A DNA stretch of 64,000 nucleotides from Afipia sp. (GTDB lineage: Bacteria; Pseudomonadota; Alphaproteobacteria; Rhizobiales; Xanthobacteraceae). The notes under the pieces are model-generated. The model saw nothing but the letters and a program-made list of their open reading frames with translations, was not told the origin of the DNA and searched no databases. A program made the translations under genes and the position numbers. Below, one piece after another: positions 10,593 through 20,954 of the stretch (its first letter is position 1; every line of letters starts with the position of its first letter). The stretch spans positions 372,001 to 436,000 of the forward strand of contig JAFKER010000006.1 of assembly GCA_017308595.1 (NCBI GenBank), in the 5' to 3' direction.

Positions 10593-11546
10593 TTACTTCA
10601 GTGCGCCGAGCGTCACGTCAGCCGACAGCTTGGCGATGAACTGATCGCCGCACCACTTGGACTGGAAGGTGCCAGTGTTCGGGTTCAGCTTAGCCGTGAA
10701 GTCGCTGGTGATTGCGTTGCAGGCTTCCTTCGACAGGTCGGTGCCCGAGTAGCGCAGATCGAGGGTGAAGACCTTGTAGGTGAAGCCGATGCCGACGTTC
10801 CAGGTGTTGTAATCCGGCAGAGCGGTGTTCAGGTAGAACGCATCGGTGGTTCCGAGCCACTGATGACCGTATTCACCCGACAGGTAAGCGCCAATGCCCG
10901 ACGAGCCGAACAGGGTGCTCGGAGCGGTGAACTTGGCGTTGACCGATGCGTAGGTCGAGTCGAAGCCGAAGTTCAGGAAGTTCGGCGAATAGAAAGCCGA
11001 ACCGCCGAGGGCGAAGTAGTCGTTAAATGTATAGGTCGCCTTGCCGTACACTTCGTAGAAGGACACGTCCTTCTTCATCGCGTTGCCGTTGACCAGAGCA
11101 TCGGCGCCAACCGGGCAAACCACGCCGCCGCCAGCAATGTAGTCGATGCATTGTCCACCCGGATACAGGTAGCCCCAGACACCGAAGTCGAGCGCCAGAG
11201 CGCCGAAGGTCGGACGGATACCGCCGTAGACGTCGACTTCAGCCGCGGCGCGGTTGGTGAAGGAGATGCTGTTGCCGGCGACACCGACATAGAGCTGCAG
11301 GTCGGGGTTGATGTTGTAGCGCGGCTCGAAATAGGCCGAGACCGATGCGTTGCGGTTGGACTGCGAGATACCGCGGAACACGTAGTTGTTGGTGATCGCC
11401 GCGCCGAAGGCGACATCCCAGGGCGAGACCACAACCGGCGGCGCTGCCTTGGTGTACATCTTGGCCGGAAGGTCGGCTGCGAACGCCGAACCCATACCCA
11501 TCGCAGCAACCGTAACCGCTGCGATCGACAAACTTACTTTCTTCAT
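10593..11546 (-). CDS. Outer-membrane porin-like protein (TorF/TIGR02001 type)
   Basis: 317 residues with a signal peptide (MKKVSLSIAAVTVAAMG...AFA) and a mature start ADLPAKMYTKAAPP, the usual N-terminus of Bradyrhizobiaceae porins. The body alternates hydrophobic and polar residues as in a beta barrel (NNYVFRGISQSNRNAS, VDVYGGIRPTFG, FTLDLRYSGTDLS) and ends with a transmembrane-type strand (AKLSADVTLGALK). The ITNNYVFRGISQS segment is characteristic of the TIGR02001 putative porins. GGGGA 5 bp upstream supports the start at 11546 rather than 11561. It may let small solutes across the outer membrane; specificity is unknown. Confidence 0.85.
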   Translation of the reverse strand: MKKVSLSIAAVTVAAMGMGSAFAADLPAKMYTKAAPPVVVSPWDVAFGAAITNNYVFRGISQSNRNASVSAYFEPRYNINPDLQLYVGVAGNSISFTNRAAAEVDVYGGIRPTFGALALDFGVWGYLYPGGQCIDYIAGGGVVCPVGADALVNGNAMKKDVSFYEVYGKATYTFNDYFALGGSAFYSPNFLNFGFDSTYASVNAKFTAPSTLFGSSGIGAYLSGEYGHQWLGTTDAFYLNTALPDYNTWNVGIGFTYKVFTLDLRYSGTDLSKEACNAITSDFTAKLNPNTGTFQSKWCGDQFIAKLSADVTLGALK

Positions 11547-11973
11547 GACGATCCCCATCATCGTTAAAAATCCAGTCCGATTGCCGAAGGTCCAAATGAC
11601 AAGCGTTAATCGACTGCGCGGAATTCAATTTCGTGGGTTTACAGTGGTGGTCAAATTCTCGTGCGTGAAGCAAAAAACCCAAGCAATTGCCGCCTTTTTA
11701 GGCGTTTGAACCGATCTAAATGCGGTTGTGCCGCAGTGTTGCATTCAGACAACAAATTTCAGCCCCAATTGAAATGCTCGGGCCAAAGCCGAACCGGGAT
11801 CCAGCGCATCAAAACCGAGACCGGCTGCCGGCGAACGGCCTGATTCGCAGACGCTTTCACCACACCACTTTCCGTCGGAAACACCTGGAAATGCTGCCAA
11901 ACGCAAAGAGCCGCAGCAAATGCTGCGGCCCTGCAGGAGACTCACCAGCCTGCCAAGGCAGGCTGTTTCAGGA
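11547..11973. other. Intergenic region upstream of the porin (no gene seen)
   Basis: 427 bp without a credible gene. It must hold the minus-strand porin promoter and ends with hairpins behind the histone-like gene. Short plus-strand frames here lack ribosome-binding sites and any family resemblance. A small CGCC-TTTTTA-GGCG hairpin near 11691-11704 is the only other structure I noticed. Confidence 0.5.
11898..11929 (-). terminator. Probable terminator after the histone-like gene
   Basis: 9-bp perfect stem GCCGCAGCA / TGCTGCGGC with a 2-base AA centre, followed on the minus strand by CTCTTTGCGTTTGG, a weak T-rich tail. A second stem AGCCTGCC / GGCAGGCT lies between it and the gene at 11947-11964. 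Confidence 0.5.
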
Positions 11974-12351
11974 CTAGGTGTTGTTCTCGTCGCCGGAAGA
12001 CCAGCTCGGGGCTGAAGCCGGAGCCGGGCTGGACCAGCTCGATTCGACGGCGGGGGCTGGCTCGGGTGCCGGAGCGGGCGCAGGTTTGGCCGCACGCTTT
12101 TTCTTCGGGGCAGCCTTTTTGGGAGCAGCTTTTTTAGGAGCGGACTTCTTGGCCGACTTCTTGGCGACTTTCTTTGAAGCCTTCTTGGCCGACTTTTTCA
12201 CGGCCTTCTTCGCTGACTTCTTGGCGGCTTTCTTGGATGACTTCTTCGCAGCCTTCTTCGATGTCTTCTTGGAAGCTTTTTTGGCGGCTTTCTTCGCTAC
12301 AAGCTTCTTCGCCTTCTTGGCCTTCGATTTCTTTTTCTTCGCCTTAGCCAT
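11974..12351 (-). CDS. Lysine/alanine-rich histone H1-like protein
   Basis: 125 residues. Residues 1-85 are almost only Lys, Ala and Ser in repeating KKxAKK and KKSAKKA units; the last 40 are Pro/Ala-rich and end with two SSW/SWSS tryptophan motifs and the acidic GDENNT. Bacterial H1-like proteins of this composition bind DNA non-specifically and compact the nucleoid. AGGAGG sits 7 bp before the ATG. The gene starts 42 bp after glcF on the same strand, so it could be the last gene of the glcDEF operon or have its own promoter in glcF. Repeat-rich sequence makes its length prone to change between strains. Confidence 0.85.
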   Translation of the reverse strand: MAKAKKKKSKAKKAKKLVAKKAAKKASKKTSKKAAKKSSKKAAKKSAKKAVKKSAKKASKKVAKKSAKKSAPKKAAPKKAAPKKKRAAKPAPAPAPEPAPAVESSWSSPAPASAPSWSSGDENNT

Positions 12352-12393
12352 TGTGGTCCTCCTGTTACCGCCAGTCCCACGACGAACCGGCGC

Positions 12394-13761
12394 TCAAGCA
12401 CTCCCGAAGCGGGGGCCCTTCATTGATCCTGTCAACAAATCCGGCCGCGGTCCGCCTGTCGCCCAGTCGAGCAGTTCGATCGTATGCACCACAGGGACTG
12501 ACGTTCCACCGGCACCTTCCACCGAGCCTATCTGCACCATGCAACCGATGTTGCCGGCGGAGATGATGTCCGGCTTCGTCGATGCGATGTTGGCGATCTT
12601 CCGTTCGCGCAGTCGCTTCGCAATGTCGGGCTGGAGGATGTTGTACGTTCCCGCCGAACCGCAACATAGATGACTCTCAGGCACATCTTTCACCACGAAT
12701 CCACTCTTGGAAAGCAATTCTTTCGGAAGCTGCGTGATTTTCTGTCCGTGCTGCAACGAACATGCGGAGTGATACGCGACGACAAGATCGCTTTTGCTCT
12801 GCGGCCACGCGATGTCGATGCTGGCCACATACTCGGTGACGTCCTTGGCAAGGGCTGAAATACGCGCGGCTTTTGCCGCAAAGGCTTTGTCCTCGCGCAG
12901 CATGTAGCCGTAGTCCTTGATGGTCGTTCCGCACCCGGACGTCGTCACGATGATGGCGTCGAGGCCGCCTCGCTCGATCTCTTTTGTCCACACCTCGATG
13001 TTCGCCTTCGCCCGCGCCAATGCGTCACCGTCGCGGCCCATGTGATGGGTCAACGAGCCGCAGCACTGCTCATCCGCCACCAGCACCACTTCGATGCCGT
13101 TACGGGTCAGGAGCCGGATCGCAGCCTGATTGATCCCCGGAGAGAGAACCTGCTGGGCGCAGCCTTGCAGCAGCGCGACGCGGCCGCGTTTTTGCCCCTC
13201 GGCAGGAAAAACCTTGCCGCCGGAAGGCCCCGGCGCGGGCAATTTGCCGGGGGCGAGTGCCAGCATGGCGCGGAGACGGTCAAGGAATGTCGGTGTGACG
13301 CCGTGCTTGGCCGAGGACGGAATCAAGGCTGCGAACGGACGGGCCAAACGCGCCGCCATCATGCTGACCCGGAACAGGCCGGGCCGTGGCAGCACCACCG
13401 CCAGGACGCCGCGCAGAAACCGCTCGGACAGCGGCCTTGCATATTCCTCTTCCACTTTCACCCGCGCCTGATCGACGAGGTGCATGTAGTTCACCCCCGA
13501 AGGACAGGTCGTCATGCAGGCGAGGCACGACAGGCAGCGGTCGATATGCTTGACCACCTCCTCCGTCGGCGCGCGGTCGTTCTCCAGCATGTCCTTGATG
13601 AGATAAATCCGCCCACGCGGGCTATCGAGTTCATCGCCGAGCAGGACATAGGTCGGACAGGTCGCAGTACAGAAACCGCAATGCACGCAGGCGCGCAGGA
13701 TCTTGTCGGCCTCGCGGATGTCCGGATCGGCGAGCTGGGCGAGGGAGAATTCGGTCTTCAT
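12394..13761 (-). CDS. glcF: Glycolate oxidase iron-sulfur subunit
   Basis: 455 residues. Two 4Fe-4S clusters are ligated by C25-x2-C28-x2-C31-x3-CP (residues 25-36) and C76-x2-C79-x2-C82-x3-CP (76-87). The C-terminal half has two CCG domains (DEQCCGSLTHH and HLCCGSAGTYN) as in heterodisulfide-reductase-like subunits. GlcF passes electrons from the GlcD/GlcE flavins to the respiratory chain when glycolate is oxidised to glyoxylate. Its start lies 18 bp after the glcE stop codon, which indicates one operon. Confidence 0.95.
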   Translation of the reverse strand: MKTEFSLAQLADPDIREADKILRACVHCGFCTATCPTYVLLGDELDSPRGRIYLIKDMLENDRAPTEEVVKHIDRCLSCLACMTTCPSGVNYMHLVDQARVKVEEEYARPLSERFLRGVLAVVLPRPGLFRVSMMAARLARPFAALIPSSAKHGVTPTFLDRLRAMLALAPGKLPAPGPSGGKVFPAEGQKRGRVALLQGCAQQVLSPGINQAAIRLLTRNGIEVVLVADEQCCGSLTHHMGRDGDALARAKANIEVWTKEIERGGLDAIIVTTSGCGTTIKDYGYMLREDKAFAAKAARISALAKDVTEYVASIDIAWPQSKSDLVVAYHSACSLQHGQKITQLPKELLSKSGFVVKDVPESHLCCGSAGTYNILQPDIAKRLRERKIANIASTKPDIISAGNIGCMVQIGSVEGAGGTSVPVVHTIELLDWATGGPRPDLLTGSMKGPRFGSA

Positions 13762-13779
13762 GGGATCACCGGTTCCGGA

Positions 13780-15012
13780 TCATATGCGCACCATCCGGCC
13801 GCGATTGAGAATCTGTTTGGGGTCGAAGCTCGCCTTGACGCGCTGGCCCAGCGCGGCAACGCCGGCCTCCTGCGGATGGAAAACGTCGATCACCGCGCGG
13901 ACCTGATCGGTACCGCGCAGCAGCATGGCGTGACCGCCAATCGGTTTGAGGCGCTGACGCAGCAGCGCGGCATGAGCATCGGGCGCAGGCGGCAGCGCCG
14001 CCCAGATCAATCCGCCGCTCCAGTCGTAGATCACGTCGCCGCCTGTCTCGCGCGCCAGGGCCTGACCGAATGCACCGCCGGACGCCGGCGGACAGACGAT
14101 GCGCCAGACCGGCCACGCCCCCAGCGAGCCAGACGCCGCAAACGGCGTGACATCGCGGATAGACGCCCATACGGCGGCAGAGGCGTCATCTTCGATCATC
14201 TCGGCGGTTCCGAACGAGGCCAGCGCCTTGCTCACAGATCCCGCACGATGCGGCACCGATGCTCCGATCCCCTCAAGCCGGATCAAGGTTACCGCTTGCT
14301 GCGATGATCCGAGGCCGGACAGCCCGTCAGCTGTATCCCGGAAGATCGAGGAAGGAATATGCGCCACGCCCGACACATCGTAAGGCGACCCGATCGCCGT
14401 GGTCATCACTCGGTTCGCAGTCACGTCATCAAGCCCGCGGAGCAGCAGCGTCCGCTCGGTTTCCGCCTTGGGAAGCACCTTGAGCGTCACCTCGGTCATC
14501 ACCGACAGCGTGCCCCATGATCCCGCAAGCAGCTTGCAGAGATCGTAGCCGGTGACGTTCTTCACCACCTTGCCGCCGGTCTTGAACGAATCCCCGAAGC
14601 CCGACACTGCGTGGGCGCCAAGCAGATGATCCCGCGCGCCGCCGGCCTTGATCCGGCGTGGCCCGGCGAGGCCCGCCGCGATCATGCCGCCGACGGTACC
14701 GGCGCCACGCGGCGTTCCGAGCAGCACCGAGGTGTCCATCGGATCGAAAGCGAACTGCTGGTTCTTGGAATCCAGCAGCGAGAGCAGATCAGCCATCGGC
14801 GCACCGGCCTGCACCGTCACGATCAGTTCCTGCGGCTCATACGACGTAATCGCATTGAGCGCCGACAGATCGAGCACGGCATTCGTCGCGGTCGGCAGAC
14901 CAATCGCGCGCTTGCTGCCATGCCCGATGATTTCCAGCGGCTGCTCCGCCGCGACTGCCGCGCGCACGGCGTCTTCAACATCCTTCGCGTCGCGTACTTT
15001 CAACGTATCCAC
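13780..15012 (-). CDS. glcE: Glycolate oxidase FAD-binding subunit
   Basis: About 411 residues with an FAD-binding PCMH domain: EIIGHGSKRAIG, then PRGAGTVGGMIAAGLAGP and TGYDLCKLLAGSWGTLSVMTEVTLKV, followed by a degenerate FAD-oxidase C-terminal domain. GlcE is the second flavin subunit of the GlcDEF complex. I prefer the GTG start at 15012 (product MDTLKVRDAK) because AGGA lies 6 bp upstream; an in-frame start at 15063 would add 17 residues unlike the family. Middle gene of glcDEF. Confidence 0.93.
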   Translation of the reverse strand: MDTLKVRDAKDVEDAVRAAVAAEQPLEIIGHGSKRAIGLPTATNAVLDLSALNAITSYEPQELIVTVQAGAPMADLLSLLDSKNQQFAFDPMDTSVLLGTPRGAGTVGGMIAAGLAGPRRIKAGGARDHLLGAHAVSGFGDSFKTGGKVVKNVTGYDLCKLLAGSWGTLSVMTEVTLKVLPKAETERTLLLRGLDDVTANRVMTTAIGSPYDVSGVAHIPSSIFRDTADGLSGLGSSQQAVTLIRLEGIGASVPHRAGSVSKALASFGTAEMIEDDASAAVWASIRDVTPFAASGSLGAWPVWRIVCPPASGGAFGQALARETGGDVIYDWSGGLIWAALPPAPDAHAALLRQRLKPIGGHAMLLRGTDQVRAVIDVFHPQEAGVAALGQRVKASFDPKQILNRGRMVRI

Positions 15013-15075
15013 GCCACATCCTGTCTTGTTTGCATGCAGGCCGATCCAGCGGCGCTCGCGCACCGGATCATGCCC

Positions 15076-16569
15076 CTAAAATCGCGGAATATCGGGAAAT
15101 GCCAACTTGCCGTGATGGACGTGGACACGCCCGAGTTCGGCGCAGCGATGCAGGGTGGGAAACACCTTACCCGGATTGAGCAAGCCCTGGGTGTCGAACG
15201 CACACTTCAACCTCTGTTGCTGGGCGAGATCGATGTCGCTGAACATTTCCGGCATCAGGTCGCGTTTTTCGACGCCGACGCCGTGTTCGCCGGTCAGCAC
15301 GCCGCCAAGCTTGACGCACAGCCGCAGGATGTCCGCGCCGAAGGCTTCCGCCTTGTCCATCTCATCCGGGATGTTTGCATCGTAAAGGATCAGCGGATGC
15401 AGATTGCCATCGCCGGCATGGAAGACATTGGCGCAGCGCAGCCCATACTTCTTACCAAGGTCGCGAATACCCGCCAGCGCATCCGGCAGCTTGCCGCGCG
15501 GAATGGTGCCGTCCATGCACAGATAGTCCGGCGAGATACGGCCCACCGCCGGGAACGCGGCCTTGCGGCCCGCCCAGAACAGCAGCCGTTCCTGCTCCGA
15601 GTTGGAAATCTGGCACGAGGTCGACCCGCAGCCGAGCGCGATCTTTTCGACCCGGTCGATCAGTTCATCGACCTCGGCCTTGGGTCCATCGAGTTCGATG
15701 ATTAGCAGCGCCTCGACGTCGAGCGGATAGCCCGCATGGACGAAGGCTTCTGCCGCGTGGATCGCGTCGCGGTCCATCATTTCCATGCCGCCCGGAATGA
15801 TGCCAGCGCCGATGATGTCGGCGACGCAGCGCCCTGCCGCCTCGACTTCCGAGAAGCCAACCATCAGCGCCCGCGCCGTTTCCGGCTTCTTGAGGATACG
15901 CACAGTCACTTCGGTCACGACGCCGAGCAGGCCTTCCGAGCCTGTGATGACTCCCATGACGTCGTAGCCGTCGGTCTCGGGCGCCTTGCCGCCGATGCGC
16001 AGAATCTCACCGGTAATCAGTACGATCTCGCAGCCGAGCACATTGTTGGTGGTCATGCCGTATTTCAGGCTGTGCACGCCGCCGGAGTTCTCGCCGATAT
16101 TGCCTCCGATCGAGCAGGCGATCTGAGACGACGGATCGGGCGCATAATAAAAATCCTCGTGCGCGACGGCCTGACTGATCGCCAGATTGGTCACGCCGGG
16201 CTCGACCACAGCCACGCGGTTGTCGAAGTCGATTTCACGAATGCGCTTGAACTTGCCGAGCCCGAGCAGAACACCATCGGCCAGCGGCAGCGAGCCGCCC
16301 GACAGCGAGGTGCCCGACCCGCGCGGCACGACCTTGATGCCGTTGTCATGGCAGTATTTCAGGACCTGCGAGACCTGCTCGGTGGTGTCCGGCAGCACCA
16401 CAACCATCGGCGGCTGGCGGTAGGCAGTGAGCGCATCGGACTCGTAGGGCTGCATTTCCCGTGTCGTGGAAATCACGCCCTCGCCCGGCACGATCTTCTG
16501 CAGGGCCGCGACGATTTCGTCGCGGCGAGCGAGCACGGCCTGATCCGCTTCAGGCATCATGATAGACAT
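15076..16569 (-). CDS. glcD: Glycolate oxidase FAD-linked subunit
   Basis: 497 residues of the FAD-linked oxidase family related to D-lactate dehydrogenase. The FAD PCMH motif is seen as VVPRGSGTSLSGGSLPLADG and NIGENSGGVHSLKYG, and the C-terminal domain has NVFHAGDGNLHP and LTGEHGVGVEKR, which carry substrate and flavin contacts. It oxidises glycolate to glyoxylate. GGAG lies 7 bp before the ATG. First gene of glcDEF; a perfect 12-bp palindrome lies 46 bp upstream and a TetR gene ends 167 bp upstream on the same strand. Confidence 0.96.
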   Translation of the reverse strand: MSIMMPEADQAVLARRDEIVAALQKIVPGEGVISTTREMQPYESDALTAYRQPPMVVVLPDTTEQVSQVLKYCHDNGIKVVPRGSGTSLSGGSLPLADGVLLGLGKFKRIREIDFDNRVAVVEPGVTNLAISQAVAHEDFYYAPDPSSQIACSIGGNIGENSGGVHSLKYGMTTNNVLGCEIVLITGEILRIGGKAPETDGYDVMGVITGSEGLLGVVTEVTVRILKKPETARALMVGFSEVEAAGRCVADIIGAGIIPGGMEMMDRDAIHAAEAFVHAGYPLDVEALLIIELDGPKAEVDELIDRVEKIALGCGSTSCQISNSEQERLLFWAGRKAAFPAVGRISPDYLCMDGTIPRGKLPDALAGIRDLGKKYGLRCANVFHAGDGNLHPLILYDANIPDEMDKAEAFGADILRLCVKLGGVLTGEHGVGVEKRDLMPEMFSDIDLAQQQRLKCAFDTQGLLNPGKVFPTLHRCAELGRVHVHHGKLAFPDIPRF

Positions 16570-16614
16570 ACGCGCACTCCAAAAAAACGGCGCGTCGGAT
16601 CACGCCTCGCCGTC

Positions 16615-16626
16615 CTGATATATCAG
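16615..16626. promoter_or_regulatory. Candidate operator upstream of glcD
   Basis: Perfect 12-bp palindrome CTGATATATCAG, 46-57 bp before the glcD start. It is at the right place for a repressor or activator site. Near it (about 16631-16646) is an imperfect TTTGAACAGTTCCAAA. The protein that binds is unknown; the adjacent TetR gene is one candidate. Confidence 0.45.
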
Positions 16627-16735
16627 CAAGAACTATTTGAACAGTTCCAAACAGACATAGCGAATCGGCTTCACCGCATTTCATGCGCCCGGGAAACGCT
16701 CGGGTGCGAAAGAGCCCGAGGACCGTCTGCGCGGT

Positions 16736-17428
16736 CTATCCGACCAGAGCGCCAAGCTCCCGGCGCGCGGGCATGACCGGCATCACCGCCTGCACCACAA
16801 GGCCTCGGGCACGGGCATCGAGAACGCCCACCGCACGCAAGGCAAACAGGGTGATCGCCTGCACTGCATCGCGCAGTTTCACCGGGTCGTCGATATCGGC
16901 GGATCCCAGCGGCCCAACCAGCGATTCGTGAAGTGCACCGATCAGCGCCGTGGCCGCCAGTGAAATGTCCTGCGCCGGCAGATGACCGGCCCGCACCGCG
17001 GCTTCAATCCGCGTCTCGACTTCGGCGGCGATTTCACGGCGGCTCGCAACCCGCGATTCAGTGACATCGACATCGACCGGCTCGGCAAGAATGCCCCAGG
17101 CCAGCTTGCGGTTCGACACCACATGGACGGCGATGGTCGTCACCGCCGCGGCGAGCGCGGAAGATGGGCCGGGTGCTGCATCAGCCGCGCGGCGGATCGC
17201 GGTCAGTTCGGCGCGCGAGACATCGGCGATCAGTTCGGAAATCAGGTCGGCCTTGGACGGGAAATAGCGATAGACCGTGCCCGCTGCGACATTCGCTCGG
17301 GTCGCTACCGGTGCGATCTGGACCGCCGCCATTCCACCTTCCGCAGCCGCATCGCGGGCTGCTGCAAGGATCGCGTTGCGGCGCGCCGCAAGGCGTTTCA
17401 CGACCTGATGAGTTCGCCTGTAAACCAT
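16736..17428 (-). CDS. TetR-family transcriptional regulator
   Basis: 230 residues. N-terminal TetR helix-turn-helix at about residues 14-60: RRNAILAAARDAAAEGG, then VATRANVAAGTVYRYFPSKADLISELI. The C-terminal ligand domain is not assignable by eye. It lies between azlCD and glcDEF, all on the minus strand, so it could control either. A short inverted repeat (17456-17469) lies 28 bp upstream of its start and may be its own operator. Confidence 0.9.
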   Translation of the reverse strand: MVYRRTHQVVKRLAARRNAILAAARDAAAEGGMAAVQIAPVATRANVAAGTVYRYFPSKADLISELIADVSRAELTAIRRAADAAPGPSSALAAAVTTIAVHVVSNRKLAWGILAEPVDVDVTESRVASRREIAAEVETRIEAAVRAGHLPAQDISLAATALIGALHESLVGPLGSADIDDPVKLRDAVQAITLFALRAVGVLDARARGLVVQAVMPVMPARRELGALVG

Positions 17429-17455
17429 TGACGGCGTTTATCTCCCTAAAAGAAG

Positions 17456-17469
17456 TGAACACCAGTTCA
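17456..17469. promoter_or_regulatory. Possible autoregulatory site of the TetR gene
   Basis: TGAAC-ACCA-GTTCA inverted repeat 28 bp upstream of the TetR start. Arms are only 5 bp, so chance is possible; its position is what makes it worth noting. Confidence 0.3.
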
Positions 17470-17577
17470 AAAGCGCTGACAAGCGATTCGGTGATCGGAG
17501 ATTCAAATTCGCAGTGCAGCAAAAAATGGCTTTGCGTCCGGCCACTGCGCAGGAAAGCCAGCCCTTCCAGATCGGCG

Positions 17578-17895
17578 TTAGCCGCTGAATCCGAGCGCAC
17601 GCGCGAGCGCCGCCACCGCCATGCCCGTGATGACGGCAACGAACTCATTGCGCCGGATAATGGTGATCGCGACCGCCGCGCCAATGGCGAACAGTACGAC
17701 CGCGCCGCCATTCACCGCCACCGGAAGCGAAGCCGCGACGATGATCGAGCCCGGCAACGCATCCAGCATCCGCCGCACGCGCGGGGTGATGGTGACGTAT
17801 CCCATCAGCCAGTAGCCGCCGAGGCGCGAGGCCACCGTCACCGCCGTCATCACCGCGAAGGCGAGCATCACATCGGAGCGCATGAATTCGCTCAT
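17578..17895 (-). CDS. azlD: AzlD-type branched-chain amino acid exporter subunit
   Basis: 105 residues with about three to four hydrophobic helices and the AzlD pattern VTVASRLGGYWLMG near the N-terminus and RRNEFVAVITGMAVAAL near the C-terminus. AzlD is the small partner of AzlC; the pair exports branched-chain or other hydrophobic amino acids. The start overlaps the azlC stop by 4 bp (ATGA), which implies translational coupling. Confidence 0.9.
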   Translation of the reverse strand: MSEFMRSDVMLAFAVMTAVTVASRLGGYWLMGYVTITPRVRRMLDALPGSIIVAASLPVAVNGGAVVLFAIGAAVAITIIRRNEFVAVITGMAVAALARALGFSG

Positions 17896-18677
17896 GCCGC
17901 GCCTCCGGTCTTCGCATCTTCTGCTGGCGGATCATCCATCAGGCCTGCGCTGATGGCGCCCGAAACAGCCCCCGCGATAATGAACCACCAGCCCGGCACC
18001 AGCCAGTGCACCGCGAGCGCAACAATCCCCGATACAGCCCACGGGATCGCGCGGCCTGGCCCCTTCCAGGCCGGAACAAGCATCGCCGCATAGAACGCCG
18101 GGACCACCAGATCGACGCCGTATTTCTTCGGATCGCTGAGCTGCCCCGCGAGCAAATATCCCGGCACAGAGGAGACGAACCAGAGAACGTAAAGCAGGAT
18201 GCCGCCCGCGACGAAGAACCAGGCATCCGCACCGCCGTGGTTGCGATAGCGGGTGGCGGCAAGCCAGCCGCCGTCGGTCACCAGCAGCATCGACGGATAG
18301 GACTGCCACCACGGCAATGTGCCGAACCACGGGCGCAGGCTGGCGCTCATCAGCGAGAAGCGGATGTTCACGGTTGCGGTCAGCAACGCCAGCGTCGCAA
18401 TGGAAGAAGCCGTCAGCGTGCCGGGCCAGGACGAGACTGCGACGAACTGCGAGAGCCCGCCATACACGAAGGCCATCATCACCTGCACTTCGGTCAGTGT
18501 GAAATTCTTCTGTGCACATAGCGCGCCGAACGCCATTCCAAAGGCAATGGTTCCCGGCAGCATCGGTGTAATGGCATAAATGCCGGGCATCACGGCGTTG
18601 CGCGACCAGTAAGCCGGCGCGTGAAAGTGGTCTGGCGTTGTCGGGGAAGTCATCGTCTCATCCGCAGGAGTTCGCAT
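17892..18677 (-). CDS. azlC: AzlC-type amino acid exporter, large subunit
   Basis: 261-residue membrane protein of the LIV-E family. AzlC features include the PGTIAFGMAFGALC segment near residue 41, FVYGGLSQFVAVSSW and the NIRFSLMSASL motif. It forms the exporter with AzlD, encoded immediately downstream with a 4-bp overlap. The start could be the ATG at 18653 (MTSPTT) instead of 18677; neither has a strong ribosome-binding site. Confidence 0.9.
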   Translation of the reverse strand: MRTPADETMTSPTTPDHFHAPAYWSRNAVMPGIYAITPMLPGTIAFGMAFGALCAQKNFTLTEVQVMMAFVYGGLSQFVAVSSWPGTLTASSIATLALLTATVNIRFSLMSASLRPWFGTLPWWQSYPSMLLVTDGGWLAATRYRNHGGADAWFFVAGGILLYVLWFVSSVPGYLLAGQLSDPKKYGVDLVVPAFYAAMLVPAWKGPGRAIPWAVSGIVALAVHWLVPGWWFIIAGAVSGAISAGLMDDPPAEDAKTGGAA

Positions 18678-18794
18678 GGGTGCGGGGAATACGAGGAAGG
18701 GTCAAGCCGCGCGGCTGCGGGGCTGGTCGTCGTTTCCCACAGATCGTAAGACAACCTCGTGTCGTCCCCGCGCAGGCGAACTGTGGCCGACACA

Positions 18795-18824
18795 AAGAAA
18801 AAGGCCGGTCAAAAGACCGGCCTT
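18795..18824 (-). terminator. Terminator after ftsH
   Basis: AAAGGCCGGTC / GACCGGCCTTT, an 11-bp perfect stem with a 4-nt loop and T-rich tail on the minus strand (TTTTTCTTTG), 21 bp past the ftsH stop. The symmetric A/T flanks would let it work for transcripts from the other side too. Confidence 0.92.
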
Positions 18825-18844
18825 TCTCAGATTGTTTGTCTGCA

Positions 18845-20761
<1,917 letters not shown>

Positions 20762-20954
20762 TGGGCTTCCTTCGTGGCCGCACGGATAGCGGCCTGATGT
20801 CCTTGGGTCTGCAACACTTTATTGAGTGCCGGTTGCATACCAATCTAGGTGCGGGTGCCCCCGATGCCAAGGGAACCTCTCGGGACTATTTAACGCATCT
20901 TAATGCCATTCCGGGTGAAATAAGGGCGGTTTGCCGCGGCGATTTCAACAGTGG

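Noticed and set aside
11978-12673. Phe/Leu/Ala-rich 231-codon frame opposite the histone-like gene
   Set aside because: It is the antisense of lysine repeats (AAG read as CTT), so the phenylalanine-rich protein is an artefact.
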